A DNA stretch of 64,000 nucleotides, from NCBI RefSeq assembly GCF_025548535.1, contig NZ_JAJLQW010000006.1, positions 248,001-312,000 of the forward strand. The letters are read 5' to 3'. This document shows positions 53,447-63,300 of the stretch, piece by piece; the first letter of the stretch is position 1, and each line of letters starts with the position of its first letter. The position numbers were made by a program, and so were the translations under genes. This stretch comes from Undibacterium sp. Jales W-56. Its GTDB lineage: Bacteria > Pseudomonadota > Gammaproteobacteria > Burkholderiales > Burkholderiaceae_D. Below the pieces are notes generated by a model. That model searched no databases. It saw only the letters and a list, made by a program, of their open reading frames with translations, and was not told where the DNA came from.

Positions 53447-54350
53447 GTTGAACCCCGAAATCATAATCCTTGGCCACCGTCAATACGGCCTCCCGAAAAT
53501 CATGCATCAGCGCAGAGCGCTTGCCGCCGCTAGGGCAAGCCAGTACATATTGATGACGGATATCGCTGGAGAACGGACGCACCACCACGCCATTGTTGAG
53601 CCACAGCCTGGCACCAAACGGCTCTACAATCGAAACGCCCAGACCATGCGCGACCATGGCATAACGTGTGTGCGAGGTTTGCGTCTTTACCCTGTGAATC
53701 GGGCGACTGCCGGCTTCACTCAGCCTGAGTGTCTCTAACTCATAACTCTGCGAGATGATGGGGAAAAAACCGATGATATCTTCGCCATCGAGATCCATCG
53801 GCTCTATCACGTCCTTGCTGGTTAAATGGTGGCCGACCGGCATCGCGCACATCACACTCGCCTCCTTGAATATCTCTTGCTCTATCCCCGCCAACGGAGG
53901 GAATGCCATGCAAATCGCCATGTCGACTTTTTGATCTTGCAGGCGCACCAGGATCTCGGGCGCGTTTGAACTATCTACCGTAACCGGTACATCTTGATGA
54001 TATTTAAAGAACTCGCGCAAGATCAGCGGCAAGATCGATGACGACAAGATCGGCAGACAGGCGATCGTGATGCCTTGCGGTGCCTCATTGCGGATATTGC
54101 TGGCGACCTGCGACAAACGCTCCAGCCCAAGGAAATTCTCTTCCACCGCGCTATAAAACCGCACCCCCGCCAGCGTCGGCTCGAGCCGCCCTTTGTCGCG
54201 ATTAAACAACCTGAAGCCGAGCGTTTCTTCTAAATCGGCGATCAAACGGCTAATCGCCGGTTGTGTGATATTCATTTTCCGTGCGGCACCAACGCTGGTG
54301 CCTGCAATCATCAGGCAACGAAAGGCCTCGATTTGTCTGAACTGGATCAT
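53442..54350 (-). CDS. LysR-family regulator, OccR/NocR-like
   Basis: 302 aa. The winged helix-turn-helix (about 4-62: FRQIEAFRCLMIAGTSVGAARKMNITQPAISRLIADLE) is of the type seen in opine and lysine regulators (OccR, NocR, LysR). The effector domain (about 90-295) is full length. It is not next to an obvious target operon; the divergent region (54351-54953) includes the ATACTC/GAGTAT element that is also found upstream of the RraA-like gene. The inducer is unknown. Confidence 0.88.
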   Translation of the reverse strand: MIQFRQIEAFRCLMIAGTSVGAARKMNITQPAISRLIADLEETLGFRLFNRDKGRLEPTLAGVRFYSAVEENFLGLERLSQVASNIRNEAPQGITIACLPILSSSILPLILREFFKYHQDVPVTVDSSNAPEILVRLQDQKVDMAICMAFPPLAGIEQEIFKEASVMCAMPVGHHLTSKDVIEPMDLDGEDIIGFFPIISQSYELETLRLSEAGSRPIHRVKTQTSHTRYAMVAHGLGVSIVEPFGARLWLNNGVVVRPFSSDIRHQYVLACPSGGKRSALMHDFREAVLTVAKDYDFGVQQ

Positions 54351-54394
54351 CGCTTATTCCTTGTTTATCCGGCATTTAAATAGCGCAATATCAA

Positions 54395-54476
54395 CATACT
54401 CACCCATGTATTTTTCATATCCGCCCTACAATAAAGCGGAATCAGTACATTAAATATTAAGTTCTAGGGGAGTATG
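54395..54476. promoter_or_regulatory. ATACTC-N68-GAGTAT element upstream of the LysR gene
   Basis: CATACTC (54395-54401) and GAGTATG (54470-54476) are inverted; the ATACTC and GAGTAT cores start 74 bp apart, the same as at 43586/43660. TTTTCATA (54412-54419), ATCCGC (54419-54424) and AATAAAGCGGA (54430-54440) also recur. TCCGC and GCGGA form a local 5-bp stem. The first copy lies 45 bp upstream of the LysR start codon. Confidence 0.45.
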
Positions 54477-54953
54477 CAAACAATACGGCAAAATATTGCG
54501 CTATAAAGTCTCTGCATTTGCACCGTAAATTCGCTTATTAAAAAAATCGGCAAATTTAATTTAAACCCAACGTATAACAAAAATACATGAAGTATGCGAA
54601 TTTGTTAGTGGACATGATATGACATTTTTGAAATACTTCGTTACCTGATTGTTACAGGATGACAACATTAGGTAAAAGGGTCCAATTTCCCTGCGCCGTT
54701 TCGCGTTTATTTTCCGTAATAATTAGCCCACTGACCCACCAATCACGACCTATTGCCCAATCAGGCAATTGTTCACTTTGGCAAGTTCAGTGATACCCAC
54801 AAGGTGAAAAATCAGCGTGTCTTCGTCTTCCAAAAGCGGATTGACTCACGCTGGCTTGGCTATCCATCAACGCAGCAAGAACGCCAAATGCTGACCGTTG
54901 ATGAATCAAGTCTGCACACTATTTGTCTGTTGTTTAACAGTATGAGGGAGAAT
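54477..54953. other. Gap upstream of the DUF3224 gene
   Basis: 477 bp without a supported gene. An open frame from 54753 continues into the DUF3224 gene but its first 67 codons lack RBS and conservation, so I leave them out. No terminator or repeat seen. Confidence 0.4.
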
Positions 54954-55340
54954 ATGCTTGCTTTAGGAACTGTCAAATTAAAAGGGATAGACGAAAAATT
55001 CAACCTGCTCACGGGGCTTACCCAGTCCAAAGTGAAGCATCGCTATGCAGGCGATATCGAGGCTGAATCTTGTTTTGAATGCCTGACCTTCTCTGCCACC
55101 GCGCAATCTGCGAATTTTGTCGGGCTAGAATATCTGACCGGCAAAATCGGCAATCGCCGTGGCGGGTTTATCTTGCAGCATGTAGGCTGTATTAAATCCG
55201 GCAAATCAGAAAGCACACTGAATGTGCTGAGCGGCTCAGGCACAGGCGAACTGGCAGGCATCAAAGGGCATGGCCGCAGCACCTGGAGCGGCATCAATGG
55301 CCAGCTCTCTCAGGTGTTACTGGAATATACATTTGATTAA
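54954..55340 (+). CDS. DUF3224 family protein
   Basis: 128 aa from ATG 54954, chosen by GAGG six bases upstream. Starts MLALGTVKLKG; family marks are HRYAGDIEAES, FVGLEYLTGKIGNRRGGFILQHVG, and NVLSGSGTGELAGIKGHG, ending LLEYTFD. DUF3224 (PF11528) is a lipocalin/allene-oxide-cyclase-like beta barrel of unknown function. No signal peptide. Convergent with the aminotransferase gene (25 bp between stops). Confidence 0.85.
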   Translation: MLALGTVKLKGIDEKFNLLTGLTQSKVKHRYAGDIEAESCFECLTFSATAQSANFVGLEYLTGKIGNRRGGFILQHVGCIKSGKSESTLNVLSGSGTGELAGIKGHGRSTWSGINGQLSQVLLEYTFD

Positions 55341-55365
55341 ACAAGCGCTAAAAATAAAAATCCCG

Positions 55366-56538
55366 TCAAGCGGCAGGCCGTGACAAAAATTGCGCGATTC
55401 GCCGCACGGCTTCCTGCAGATTTTCCATCGATGTCGCATACGAAATGCGCACATAGCGCCGTGCGCCTGCCGCGCCGAAATCCAATCCAGGTACGATGAC
55501 CACACCGGCTTGTTGCAATAAATCACGCGTGAACTGATCCGCATCATCAGAAAACCGCGAGCAATCGGCATACACGTAAAACGCGCCGTCCGGCATCACA
55601 GGGACAGCAAATCCCAGGGCAGTCAGCGCGGGCACGATGTAGTCACGCCGGCGTTTAAACTCCGCTTTACGCTCCTCATAGACAGCCAGAGCCTCTGGCG
55701 AAAAGCAGGCCAGCGCCGCATGCTGGGCAACCGACGAGGCGCAAATAAACAAGTTCTGCGCAAGCTTCTCGATATGCGGAACGATGCGCTCCGGCACCAC
55801 CAGCCAGCCCAAACGCCAACCCGTCATATTGAAATATTTACTGAAGCTGTTGATCACCACCACATCGTCGTCCAGCGATAATGCAGAAAACGGTGCGCCC
55901 TCATACGACAACCCCTGGTAAATTTCATCGACGATGGTGAAGCCGCCGCGCGCTTTGACGGTAGCGATGATTTTCGCCAACTCGTCATGGGCGATTGAAG
56001 TGCCGGTCGGATTCGAAGGCGATGCCAGCAAAACGCCTTTAGTTGCCACACCCCAGTGCGCCGCCACCATCGCATCGGATAATTGAAAACGCTGCGCAGG
56101 GCCGCTTTCGATCAGGCTCGCCTTACCTTCAAACGCCGCAACGAAATGGCGATTACATGGATAACAAGGATCCGGCATCAAGACCTCGGCACCGGGCTCG
56201 ACTAAAGCCGCACAAGCCAATAGCAAAGCGGCGGAAGCGCCAGCAGTGACAATGATGCGACTGGCAGGAACCGTCAAGCCGAACGCGTCCAGATAATGCC
56301 GGGCAATCGCTTCGCGCAAGGCCGGTACGCCGAGTGCCGAGGTATATTGCAAACGGCCTTCTGCCATCGCTTTGCCGGCGGCATCGATCACCATTTGCGG
56401 CGCGGTAAAATCCGGCTCGCCTATCCCCATGTGGATAATATGGCGCCCTTGCGCTTCCAGATCAGCCGCCATTTTGGCTAGCTCCATCACATGAAAAGGA
56501 GCTATGTTATCTAAACGGGAGGCGAGATTTTTTTCCAT
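55366..56538 (-). CDS. Class I/II PLP-dependent aminotransferase
   Basis: 390 aa, fold type I. Lys234 in NSFSKYFNMTGWRLGW binds PLP; ASPSNPTGT contacts the cofactor's Asn, and the conserved Arg in RRYVRISYA near the end binds the substrate carboxylate. The start HVMELAKMAADLEAQGRHIIHMGIGEPDF is typical of the AspC/AlaT-like group, so the likely donors are aspartate, alanine or aromatic amino acids. A terminator separates it from nusB upstream, so it is probably its own unit. Confidence 0.88.
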   Translation of the reverse strand: MEKNLASRLDNIAPFHVMELAKMAADLEAQGRHIIHMGIGEPDFTAPQMVIDAAGKAMAEGRLQYTSALGVPALREAIARHYLDAFGLTVPASRIIVTAGASAALLLACAALVEPGAEVLMPDPCYPCNRHFVAAFEGKASLIESGPAQRFQLSDAMVAAHWGVATKGVLLASPSNPTGTSIAHDELAKIIATVKARGGFTIVDEIYQGLSYEGAPFSALSLDDDVVVINSFSKYFNMTGWRLGWLVVPERIVPHIEKLAQNLFICASSVAQHAALACFSPEALAVYEERKAEFKRRRDYIVPALTALGFAVPVMPDGAFYVYADCSRFSDDADQFTRDLLQQAGVVIVPGLDFGAAGARRYVRISYATSMENLQEAVRRIAQFLSRPAA

Positions 56539-56612
56539 GATGATATTTTTCCGTATTTATCGTTCGACTGGCCTTATCAGGCTCAATCATTATTCAGATC
56601 AACGCAAGGCAC

Positions 56613-56651
56613 AAAAAAAACCGCCTTATTCCAGTCAGAAATAAGACGGCT
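56613..56651 (-). terminator. Rho-independent terminator after nusB
   Basis: On the minus strand CCGTCTTATT pairs with AATAAGGCGG (plus-strand 56640-56649 and 56621-56630, one G-U), loop 9 nt, followed by eight T. It ends the rib-nusB operon about 60 bp past the nusB stop. Confidence 0.9.
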
Positions 56652-56708
56652 ATCTGTGATTCATTGCATCAGGATATGACATCCATCAGAGCTTCATTAA
56701 AACGCACA

Positions 56709-57179
56709 TTATTTTCCAGCGTTGATTTCTGCGCTACGTAATTTTGCAGCTAATTTATCCAGCACGCCGTTGACGTACTTATGCCCATCCAAACCGCCGA
56801 AGGACTTGGTCAATTCAACCGCTTCATTGATGACGACGCGATAAGGGATCTCGATGTGATGCTTTAATTCGTAAGCACCGATCAATAAGGCAGCGTGTTC
56901 GATCGGCGATAATTCTGCAATCGTACGATCAATCAGCGGCGTGATTTCTTCACGTAACTGCACCGACTGGTTGATCGCGCCATGCAACAAGGCGTCAAAA
57001 TGTTCGCGATCCGCTTTATCGAAACCATGCGCTTCACGGATATGGGCATCGATCACGCCGGAGTCTTCATTATTCAGCAACCACTGATACAAACCTTGCA
57101 AGGCGAACTCGCGCGCGCGATGTCTGGGCGAGCGACTTTTGCTCGGATTAGCGTGGGGGGATTTGTTCGTCATCATCAT
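56709..57179 (-). CDS. nusB: Transcription antitermination factor NusB
   Basis: 156 aa; forms a complex with NusE (S10) that binds boxA of rRNA operons. [18 protein letters not shown] is the RNA-binding N-terminal segment; the helical core includes [30 protein letters not shown] and [33 protein letters not shown]. The start could be any of three adjacent ATG codons. It lies 23 bp after ribH, the usual pairing. Confidence 0.95.
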   Translation of the reverse strand: MMMTNKSPHANPSKSRSPRHRAREFALQGLYQWLLNNEDSGVIDAHIREAHGFDKADREHFDALLHGAINQSVQLREEITPLIDRTIAELSPIEHAALLIGAYELKHHIEIPYRVVINEAVELTKSFGGLDGHKYVNGVLDKLAAKLRSAEINAGK

Positions 57180-57202
57180 CTCTACTTAATTGTGTGACGC
57201 AA

Positions 57203-57700
57203 TCAAGCGTCGTAGCCGGTATCTTCACTGGCTTCCGCCAGCTCTTCCAACGCCAGTGTCAGGTTTGCCATTTCGACGGCAACACGCGCGGCATCGGCGC
57301 CCTTCTCTGCCATGCGCACTGCGGCCTGTTCGTCGTTCTCGGTAGTCAGGATCGCATTCGCAATAGGGATGCCGCTGTCTAGGCCAACGCGTGTGATGCC
57401 TGCGCCAGATTCATTGGACACCAATTCAAAGTGATAAGTCTCGCCACGAATCACGGCCCCCAATGCGATCAGCGCATCAAATTGATTGGTCTCTGCCAAT
57501 TTTTGCAAAGCCAGAGGCACTTCGAGTGCGCCGGGAACCGTAACATGCAAAATGTCTTCGTTCAGCACGCCCAGGCGTGTCAGCTCGGCCAGGCAGGCGG
57601 ACAGCAAGCCATTACCCACCGTCTCGTTGAAACGAGCTTGTACGATACCCACGCGCACACCGGCGCCGTCCAGATTTGATTCGTAATGTCCTACCGTCAT
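57203..57700 (-). CDS. ribH: 6,7-dimethyl-8-ribityllumazine synthase
   Basis: 165 aa. Condenses 5-amino-6-ribitylaminouracil with 3,4-dihydroxybutanone 4-phosphate. Motifs: [12 protein letters not shown] near the start, [38 protein letters not shown] with the catalytic His, and [17 protein letters not shown]. It is preceded by the RibBA-like gene and followed by nusB. Confidence 0.96.
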   Translation of the reverse strand: MTVGHYESNLDGAGVRVGIVQARFNETVGNGLLSACLAELTRLGVLNEDILHVTVPGALEVPLALQKLAETNQFDALIALGAVIRGETYHFELVSNESGAGITRVGLDSGIPIANAILTTENDEQAAVRMAEKGADAARVAVEMANLTLALEELAEASEDTGYDA

Positions 57701-57817
57701 GATCTTCCCTTTTTGCGCTGATGCGCTGCTATGTCATTATTCAATTATGAGTGGCAACTACCACTCGGGTATTTTTTGTGCTGGCTTACTGGTTTTAATT
57801 GAGCTTGATTGGCTTTA

Positions 57818-58924
57818 TCAAGGTTTATCCATATAGCCAACCACCTCAAGGTCAAAGCCTGTCATGGATGGCATTTTTCTCGGATTCGCCAACAATTTCA
57901 TACGGCCGACGCCGACATCTTTCAAAATCTGCGCACCGATGCCGTAGTTACGCAAATCCATACGCGCTGCCCTGCCTTGCGGGCGGGCATCCGGCGTATT
58001 CAATGCCTTAAATTGATCGAACATCTGCTCGGCAGTTTCTTCGCAATTCAATAATACGATGACGCCGCAGTTGGATGCCTGCACTGCCGCCATTGCCGTC
58101 GCCACATTCCATGAGTGGGTCGTGATTTTACTTTCCAGCAGATCGAGAATCGAGACCGGCTGATGGACCCGTACCAAGGCTTCTTTATCCCGCGTAATAT
58201 CGCCGTGCACCAGGGCCAGATGCGCAGCGCCGCTAGGCTTATCACGATACACGACGGCATTAAAACTGCCATGAACGGTTTGCATTTCGCGCTCGGCGAC
58301 ACGCTCGACAATACACTCGGTCTGGCTGCGATAGTGAATCAGATCAGCGATGGTGCCAATTTTCAAACCATGTTCTCTGGCGAATTCCATCAAATCCGGC
58401 AAGCGCGCCATGGTGCCATCGTCCTTCATGATCTCGCAGATGACCGCCGCTGGCGTCAGTCCTGCCAGATCAGCCAGATCGCAACCGGCCTCGGTATGCC
58501 CGGCGCGCATCAGTACACCGCCCTTTTGCGCCTTCAGCGGGAAAATATGACCGGGCTGAACGATGTCATTCGCCGTCATTTTCTTATCGACTGCCACCTG
58601 AATGGTGCGGGCACGATCTGCCGCAGAAATACCGGTAGTCACCCCCTCGGCAGCTTCGATTGAGACGGTGAAATTAGTGCCATAGGCGGTACCGTTACGA
58701 CTCGACATCATCGCCAAATTCAGCTCATCGCAACGCTCTTCAGTCAAAGTCAGACAAATCAGGCCACGACCGAATTTCGCCATGAAGTTAATCGCTTCCG
58801 GCGTCACAAATTCGGCGGCCAACACCAGATCCCCTTCGTTTTCTCGATCTTCTTCATCGACCAGTATCACCATGCGGCCAGCGCGCAATTCTTCGACGAT
58901 TTCTTGGGTATTTGACATGCTCAT
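57818..58924 (-). CDS. ribB: 3,4-dihydroxy-2-butanone-4-phosphate synthase with a degenerate GTP cyclohydrolase II domain (RibBX type)
   Basis: 368 aa. The N-terminal RibB domain (about 1-200) is intact: [26 protein letters not shown], and [24 protein letters not shown]. The C-terminal domain (about 205-368) aligns by position with GTP cyclohydrolase II but has no zinc site: where active enzymes read VHSECLTGD...CDCG, this protein has [19 protein letters not shown]. The later [15 protein letters not shown] is kept. So the RibA half is probably inactive and a true RibA should exist elsewhere. Such hybrids have been described as RibBX in proteobacteria. No FMN riboswitch precedes it. Confidence 0.9.
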   Translation of the reverse strand: MSMSNTQEIVEELRAGRMVILVDEEDRENEGDLVLAAEFVTPEAINFMAKFGRGLICLTLTEERCDELNLAMMSSRNGTAYGTNFTVSIEAAEGVTTGISAADRARTIQVAVDKKMTANDIVQPGHIFPLKAQKGGVLMRAGHTEAGCDLADLAGLTPAAVICEIMKDDGTMARLPDLMEFAREHGLKIGTIADLIHYRSQTECIVERVAEREMQTVHGSFNAVVYRDKPSGAAHLALVHGDITRDKEALVRVHQPVSILDLLESKITTHSWNVATAMAAVQASNCGVIVLLNCEETAEQMFDQFKALNTPDARPQGRAARMDLRNYGIGAQILKDVGVGRMKLLANPRKMPSMTGFDLEVVGYMDKP

Positions 58925-59382
58925 GAGAATTTCCTAGACGGTGTACTGCTCGCCGCATCCGACTTGCGCGACTGAATGTATTAACCCTCTATTGTAATGG
59001 ATTTAGCCTGCTATACAGAATGGCAATTGACAATACCGGACTAACTTTGCGCTATATTAGGTTAATCAAGTCAAAAAGATCTGTTAAATGAATATAAAAT
59101 TTATATTTATACCATCAATATTTTGCAGGAAATTCAAATACCCAAATTTGGCACAATTCCTGCTCAACAATGTGAACCAGCGTTGTTTTAATTTAGATAT
59201 TGCTCAAGCTGCTGACTCATGTCAGCATTGATATTTACATTTTGAATGTAATCTTAGCCTTTGTAGCAATATTACAGTGCATTTGCATAAACAAAAAAAC
59301 AGGAAATCGCATTACTTCAGTGCAAAAAAAATAATCATGCTTGAAGACTTGGCGACATTAGCTGTTTTTAATGAGGAGCATC
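58925..59382. other. AT-rich divergent region
   Basis: 458 bp between the RibBX and TonB-domain genes. No gene and no FMN riboswitch (RFN) box seen. TGCTGAC (59210-59216) and GTCAGCA (59221-59227) form a perfect 7-bp hairpin with loop TCAT. GAGGAG before 59383 is the RBS of the TonB-domain gene. Confidence 0.4.
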
Positions 59383-60111
59383 ATGAATAAGGTAGTACAA
59401 AACGAGATGAAAAGATTTTGTGTTCTGCTGTTCAATGTATGTTGTACAAGCATGCTAGTCACCGCATGCCAGAAAAGCCCACCCCCGGAACAGGTTGCAA
59501 GCGCGCCCGTAGCTGAACCAGTTTCATCGCAGCCTACAGGGCTGGTTAAAAATGCGATACGGCATACCGAAGAAACTGCCGACGTCACCAGATGGATGGA
59601 TCAGGCATCGACTAAAACTGCCGCCCAGATGGCATTAGAAGAAAAACAGGCAAAAGAAGCGAAGGAGGTCAAACTCGCAGCAGAAGCCAAAGCACTAGCA
59701 GCAAAAACGGCACTCAACTCCCCACGCGACTCCGTCAAAGCTGTCGCAGCATCGATTGCACAAACTCCGGCGGCCGTGCCAAAAGCCGTTGAAATACCGG
59801 TAGCGCCGGTCGTCGCCGTGGCACCGTCTAAGCCAGTTCCGATCGCAGAGCCGGTCGCACTGAAACTGATTTCCAGTGTCCAGCCGCGCTTTCCTAAAAG
59901 TGCTGAGAAACTGGGCGTCACCGAAGGCACGGTCACCGCTCGTATTCATATCGAAACCGATGGCAAAGTATCGGGTGTCGACATTATTCAGGCAAAGCCA
60001 GCAAAACACTTTGCGCCAGAAGTGATTGCCGCCGCTTCACAATGGAAATATGCACCGATCGCCAGTCCGCAAACCAAGATTTTGGAATTCAACTTCAAGC
60101 TGGATAATTGA
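59383..60111 (+). CDS. TonB C-terminal-domain lipoprotein
   Basis: 242 aa from ATG 59383, set by GAGGAG six bases upstream. Residues 1-29 are a lipoprotein signal peptide with lipobox LVTAC. A Pro/Ala linker follows, then a Lys/Glu/Ala-rich helix (about 85-115), an Ala/Pro/Val linker and a TonB C-terminal domain (about 160-242: PRFPKSAEKLGVTEGTVTARIHIETDGKVSGVDI). Classical TonB has an uncleaved N-terminal helix that contacts ExbBD; this one would instead be lipidated, so it cannot be a standard energy transducer. No exbB/exbD genes nearby. Confidence 0.82.
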   Translation: MNKVVQNEMKRFCVLLFNVCCTSMLVTACQKSPPPEQVASAPVAEPVSSQPTGLVKNAIRHTEETADVTRWMDQASTKTAAQMALEEKQAKEAKEVKLAAEAKALAAKTALNSPRDSVKAVAASIAQTPAAVPKAVEIPVAPVVAVAPSKPVPIAEPVALKLISSVQPRFPKSAEKLGVTEGTVTARIHIETDGKVSGVDIIQAKPAKHFAPEVIAAASQWKYAPIASPQTKILEFNFKLDN

Positions 60112-60179
60112 TCGGCTAGCGTCACTTTTAGTCAGGGCCAAAATCTAAAAAAGCTGCAAGTTGCTAATGCCGTACAGTT

Positions 60180-60243
60180 AAGCCGTAAACGTAAAATCGT
60201 CATCCCTGCGCAGGCCGGAATGACGAAGCGAAGTGTACGGCTT
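60180..60243. repeat. Nested palindrome between convergent genes (CGTCATCCCTGCGCAGG type)
   Basis: AAGCCGTA (60180-60187) pairs with TACGGCTT (60236-60243); inside, CGTCAT (60198-60203) pairs with ATGACG (60220-60225), around the perfect palindrome CCTGCGCAGG (60205-60214). Similar CGTCAT-TCC-CGCG-type palindromes are common REP-like elements in beta- and gammaproteobacteria, from memory. It may also serve as the terminator for both flanking genes. Confidence 0.65.
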
Positions 60244-60311
60244 TACCGCACTTGCGGCTATTTTCCTTTGAGTCTCTGGTTAAGACGATACCTGCGCTAT
60301 TTCAGCACTCA

Positions 60312-63300
60312 TCAATGCCCGTGTCCGTCGCCATGTCCGATCGCATCGACCGGCATTCCAGCACCGTCCTTCCCTTCAAAAAAGAAAGGTTTGCGCGCTT
60401 TCGGAGTGGCGCCGACTTCATTCATCGTCGCAGATTCATACAAACGTCCATTCAACATGACATGCGATATCTTGTCGGATTGGCGGATATCTTTCAAAAC
60501 ATCGCCATCAATCATGACCAGGTCGGCCAGCTTGCCCGATTCCAGTGAACCGATATCTTTGTCCATACCCAGATATTTTGCGCCATTCAAGGTAGCAACC
60601 CGGATTGCCTCGAGTGAACTCATGCCGCCGCGTCCCAGAGTCCACATTTCCCAGTGCGCACCCAGGCCTTCACGCTGACCATGTGCACCGAGATTGACCG
60701 GCACGCCAGCGCGCTGCAATTCAGTCGCAGTACGCGCGATATTAAAAACATTGAAATCTTCTTCGGGTGCAGTTTCACGCCTGACGCTGCGCGACTCCAA
60801 TACGCTGCGCGGCACATAGCGCGACAACAGCGGATGCTTCCAGACATCGGTATGGGCATACCAATAATGCTCGCCATCCAGACCGCCATAACCGACAATC
60901 AGGGTTGGCGTATATCCGACCTTGGTCTGCGACCACAACTGCTTGACGTCGTCATAGGCATTGGCGACCGGAATCGCATGCTCGATACCGGTATGGCCGT
61001 CGATCACCATACTCATATTATGTTGAAACAACGAGCCGCCTTCCGGCACCACCATCATGCCTGTCTGACGTGCCGCCTCCAAAACCTGCTGCCTTTGTTC
61101 GCGACGCGGCTGGTTATAACTTTTAACCGAGATCGCACCAGCCGCTTTCAAGCGCTTCAGGTGAGTTAAGGCATCATCAAGATTATTCACCAGCGCACTG
61201 ACATTCGCCTTGGCGCCGTACAAAATAGTTCCTGTTGAAAAAATACGCGGTCCCACGATTTTGCCTGCGCGTTGCAATTCACTCTGGCTGAAAATCTCCG
61301 CGGTATCATTCGACGGATCATGTAAAGTCGTGACGCCGAATGCCAGTGACGCGTAGTTGATCCAGCTCTGCTGAGGAATAATTTCACTCTCACCCATACC
61401 GCCATGCCAGTGCACATCGACAATGCCCGGGATAATCGTTTTACCCGTAGCGTCGATCTGCGTGGCACCTGCCGGCACCGCGATGTCAGCGACTTTACCG
61501 ACGGAGACGATACGATTTTCCTTGATGACGATGCGACCGTTTTCGATCACCTCATCGCCCTTCATCGTGACAATCCTGGCACCTGAAATCACCGTAGTTG
61601 CCGTCGGCTTGTTGGCTTTTTCCTGGAAACCGATTTTCAGACCAGCCTCGACCGGTTTGCTTGCCTCTTTAGGAGAATCAGGCAAGAACGTGAAGGCATT
61701 CTTCAACTCAGAGCTGAATAACTCGTCACCCAGCGCAAAATGAATCTTGCTGCTATCGCCAGACCAGTGTACGTAGTCACCCGCATTCACATCCAATTGC
61801 TTGACCGGCAAACCATCCATTTTCTGACCGATAGTAATCGGCTTACCCGCCATCGGCAGCGGCGTGACAAAGGTGTGAAAACGCTCGCCAAACGCCAGCC
61901 AGTTGCCATCTGGCGAGATGCTGAAATCACTCGTGAATTCGCCTTTGGCAACCGCCTGCTCTTCGTTTTTATTGAGATCAATTCTGATTAAAGACGTGCT
62001 CCAGTCCACCTCGCCGGAACGCTGCATTCTCGACACATAGATATAGTCGTTATCTTTGCCGTATTGCGGCGCAGAGCCATCGTCGGTGAGGAGTCGCGGT
62101 GTTGATTTACCATCCGCATTCACAACAAAGACTCCCGTTTCAAGCCCATACCAAGGCGAAGTCAGGTAACCGCCGCGCGACTTCTCATACGTCACCTGCT
62201 TGCCATCGGGCGAGAACTGCGGAGACAGGTATTTACCCGGTTTCTTCGTCAGGATAGTTTCCTGACCATTACGAATATCGATGCTGCGGACTGAACCAAG
62301 TTGTTCGTCACTCCAGGTTGTGAAGACAACGCTCCGACCGTCACGAGAAAAACGTGGGAAAAATTCAAAATGATCCTGCTGCCTGGTCAGTCGCTGCGAC
62401 GTGCCGTTTGGCAGGTCGCGGATATACAATTGTCCCAGTGCCGAATACACGACTTTGTCGCCCTGCGGCGAAACATTCACCCAACGCAATTGATGCACAT
62501 CAAACTTGTCCGGCGCCACCGCCGTATCGAAGCGCAATGCGGGACGAATTTCTCTGGTGTCTTTAACGTGAAATGCAATTTCTTTCGAGGTTTTCGCAAA
62601 CGGGTCAACCTGCCAGAGCCTGCCCTTCGCCCACACCACCAACTGCTTACTCCCCGGTAGCCAGCTAATCGATGGATACACGCCATGCACGGCCCAGGTC
62701 TCTTGCATATCACGCTCTAATTCGCTCCATGCAAGCTTCTCTTCCCCGGTTTCCAGATTTTTCAAAAACAAAGTACTTTGATTGCGCACCCGGCGTACAA
62801 ACGCCAGATATTTACCATCGGGCGACGGGCTAGGACGCACGGCGCCGCCGGGTCCGCTGACGAAGGCCTTGGTCTTACCGTCTTTTAAATCCTTACGAAA
62901 AATCTGATAAATCTGCGTATTTGAATTCTTGTTATATTCAAATACATTGCCAGGCGTCGTATCCTGAGAATAATAGACATAGCGCCCATCCGGTGAAAAT
63001 GCCGGTTCGCCCAGATCCTTTTGCCAGTTCGGCTTTTCATTCAGCTGCACACCAGCACCGCCGCCAACGTGATACAACCAGATTTCGCCAGAACCCAGTG
63101 AACGTGTCCCTGTGAAGTGCTTACGCGCTGCAATGTACTGACCATTCGGATGCCAGACCGGATTATTCAATAAACGAAAATCTTCCTTCGTCAACGCATG
63201 GGCGTTAGTCCCGTCCACGTTCATGATCCAGATATTGTCACCACCTCCTGCATCGGACATATAGGTCAATTGTTTTCCATCTGGCGAAAAGCGCGCCTGC

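Noticed and set aside
58925-59382. FMN riboswitch upstream of the RibBX-ribH-nusB operon
   Set aside because: The conserved RFN boxes (AGGGCGGGGTGAAA-type and GCCCGCGAGC-type) were not found on either strand in the gap.
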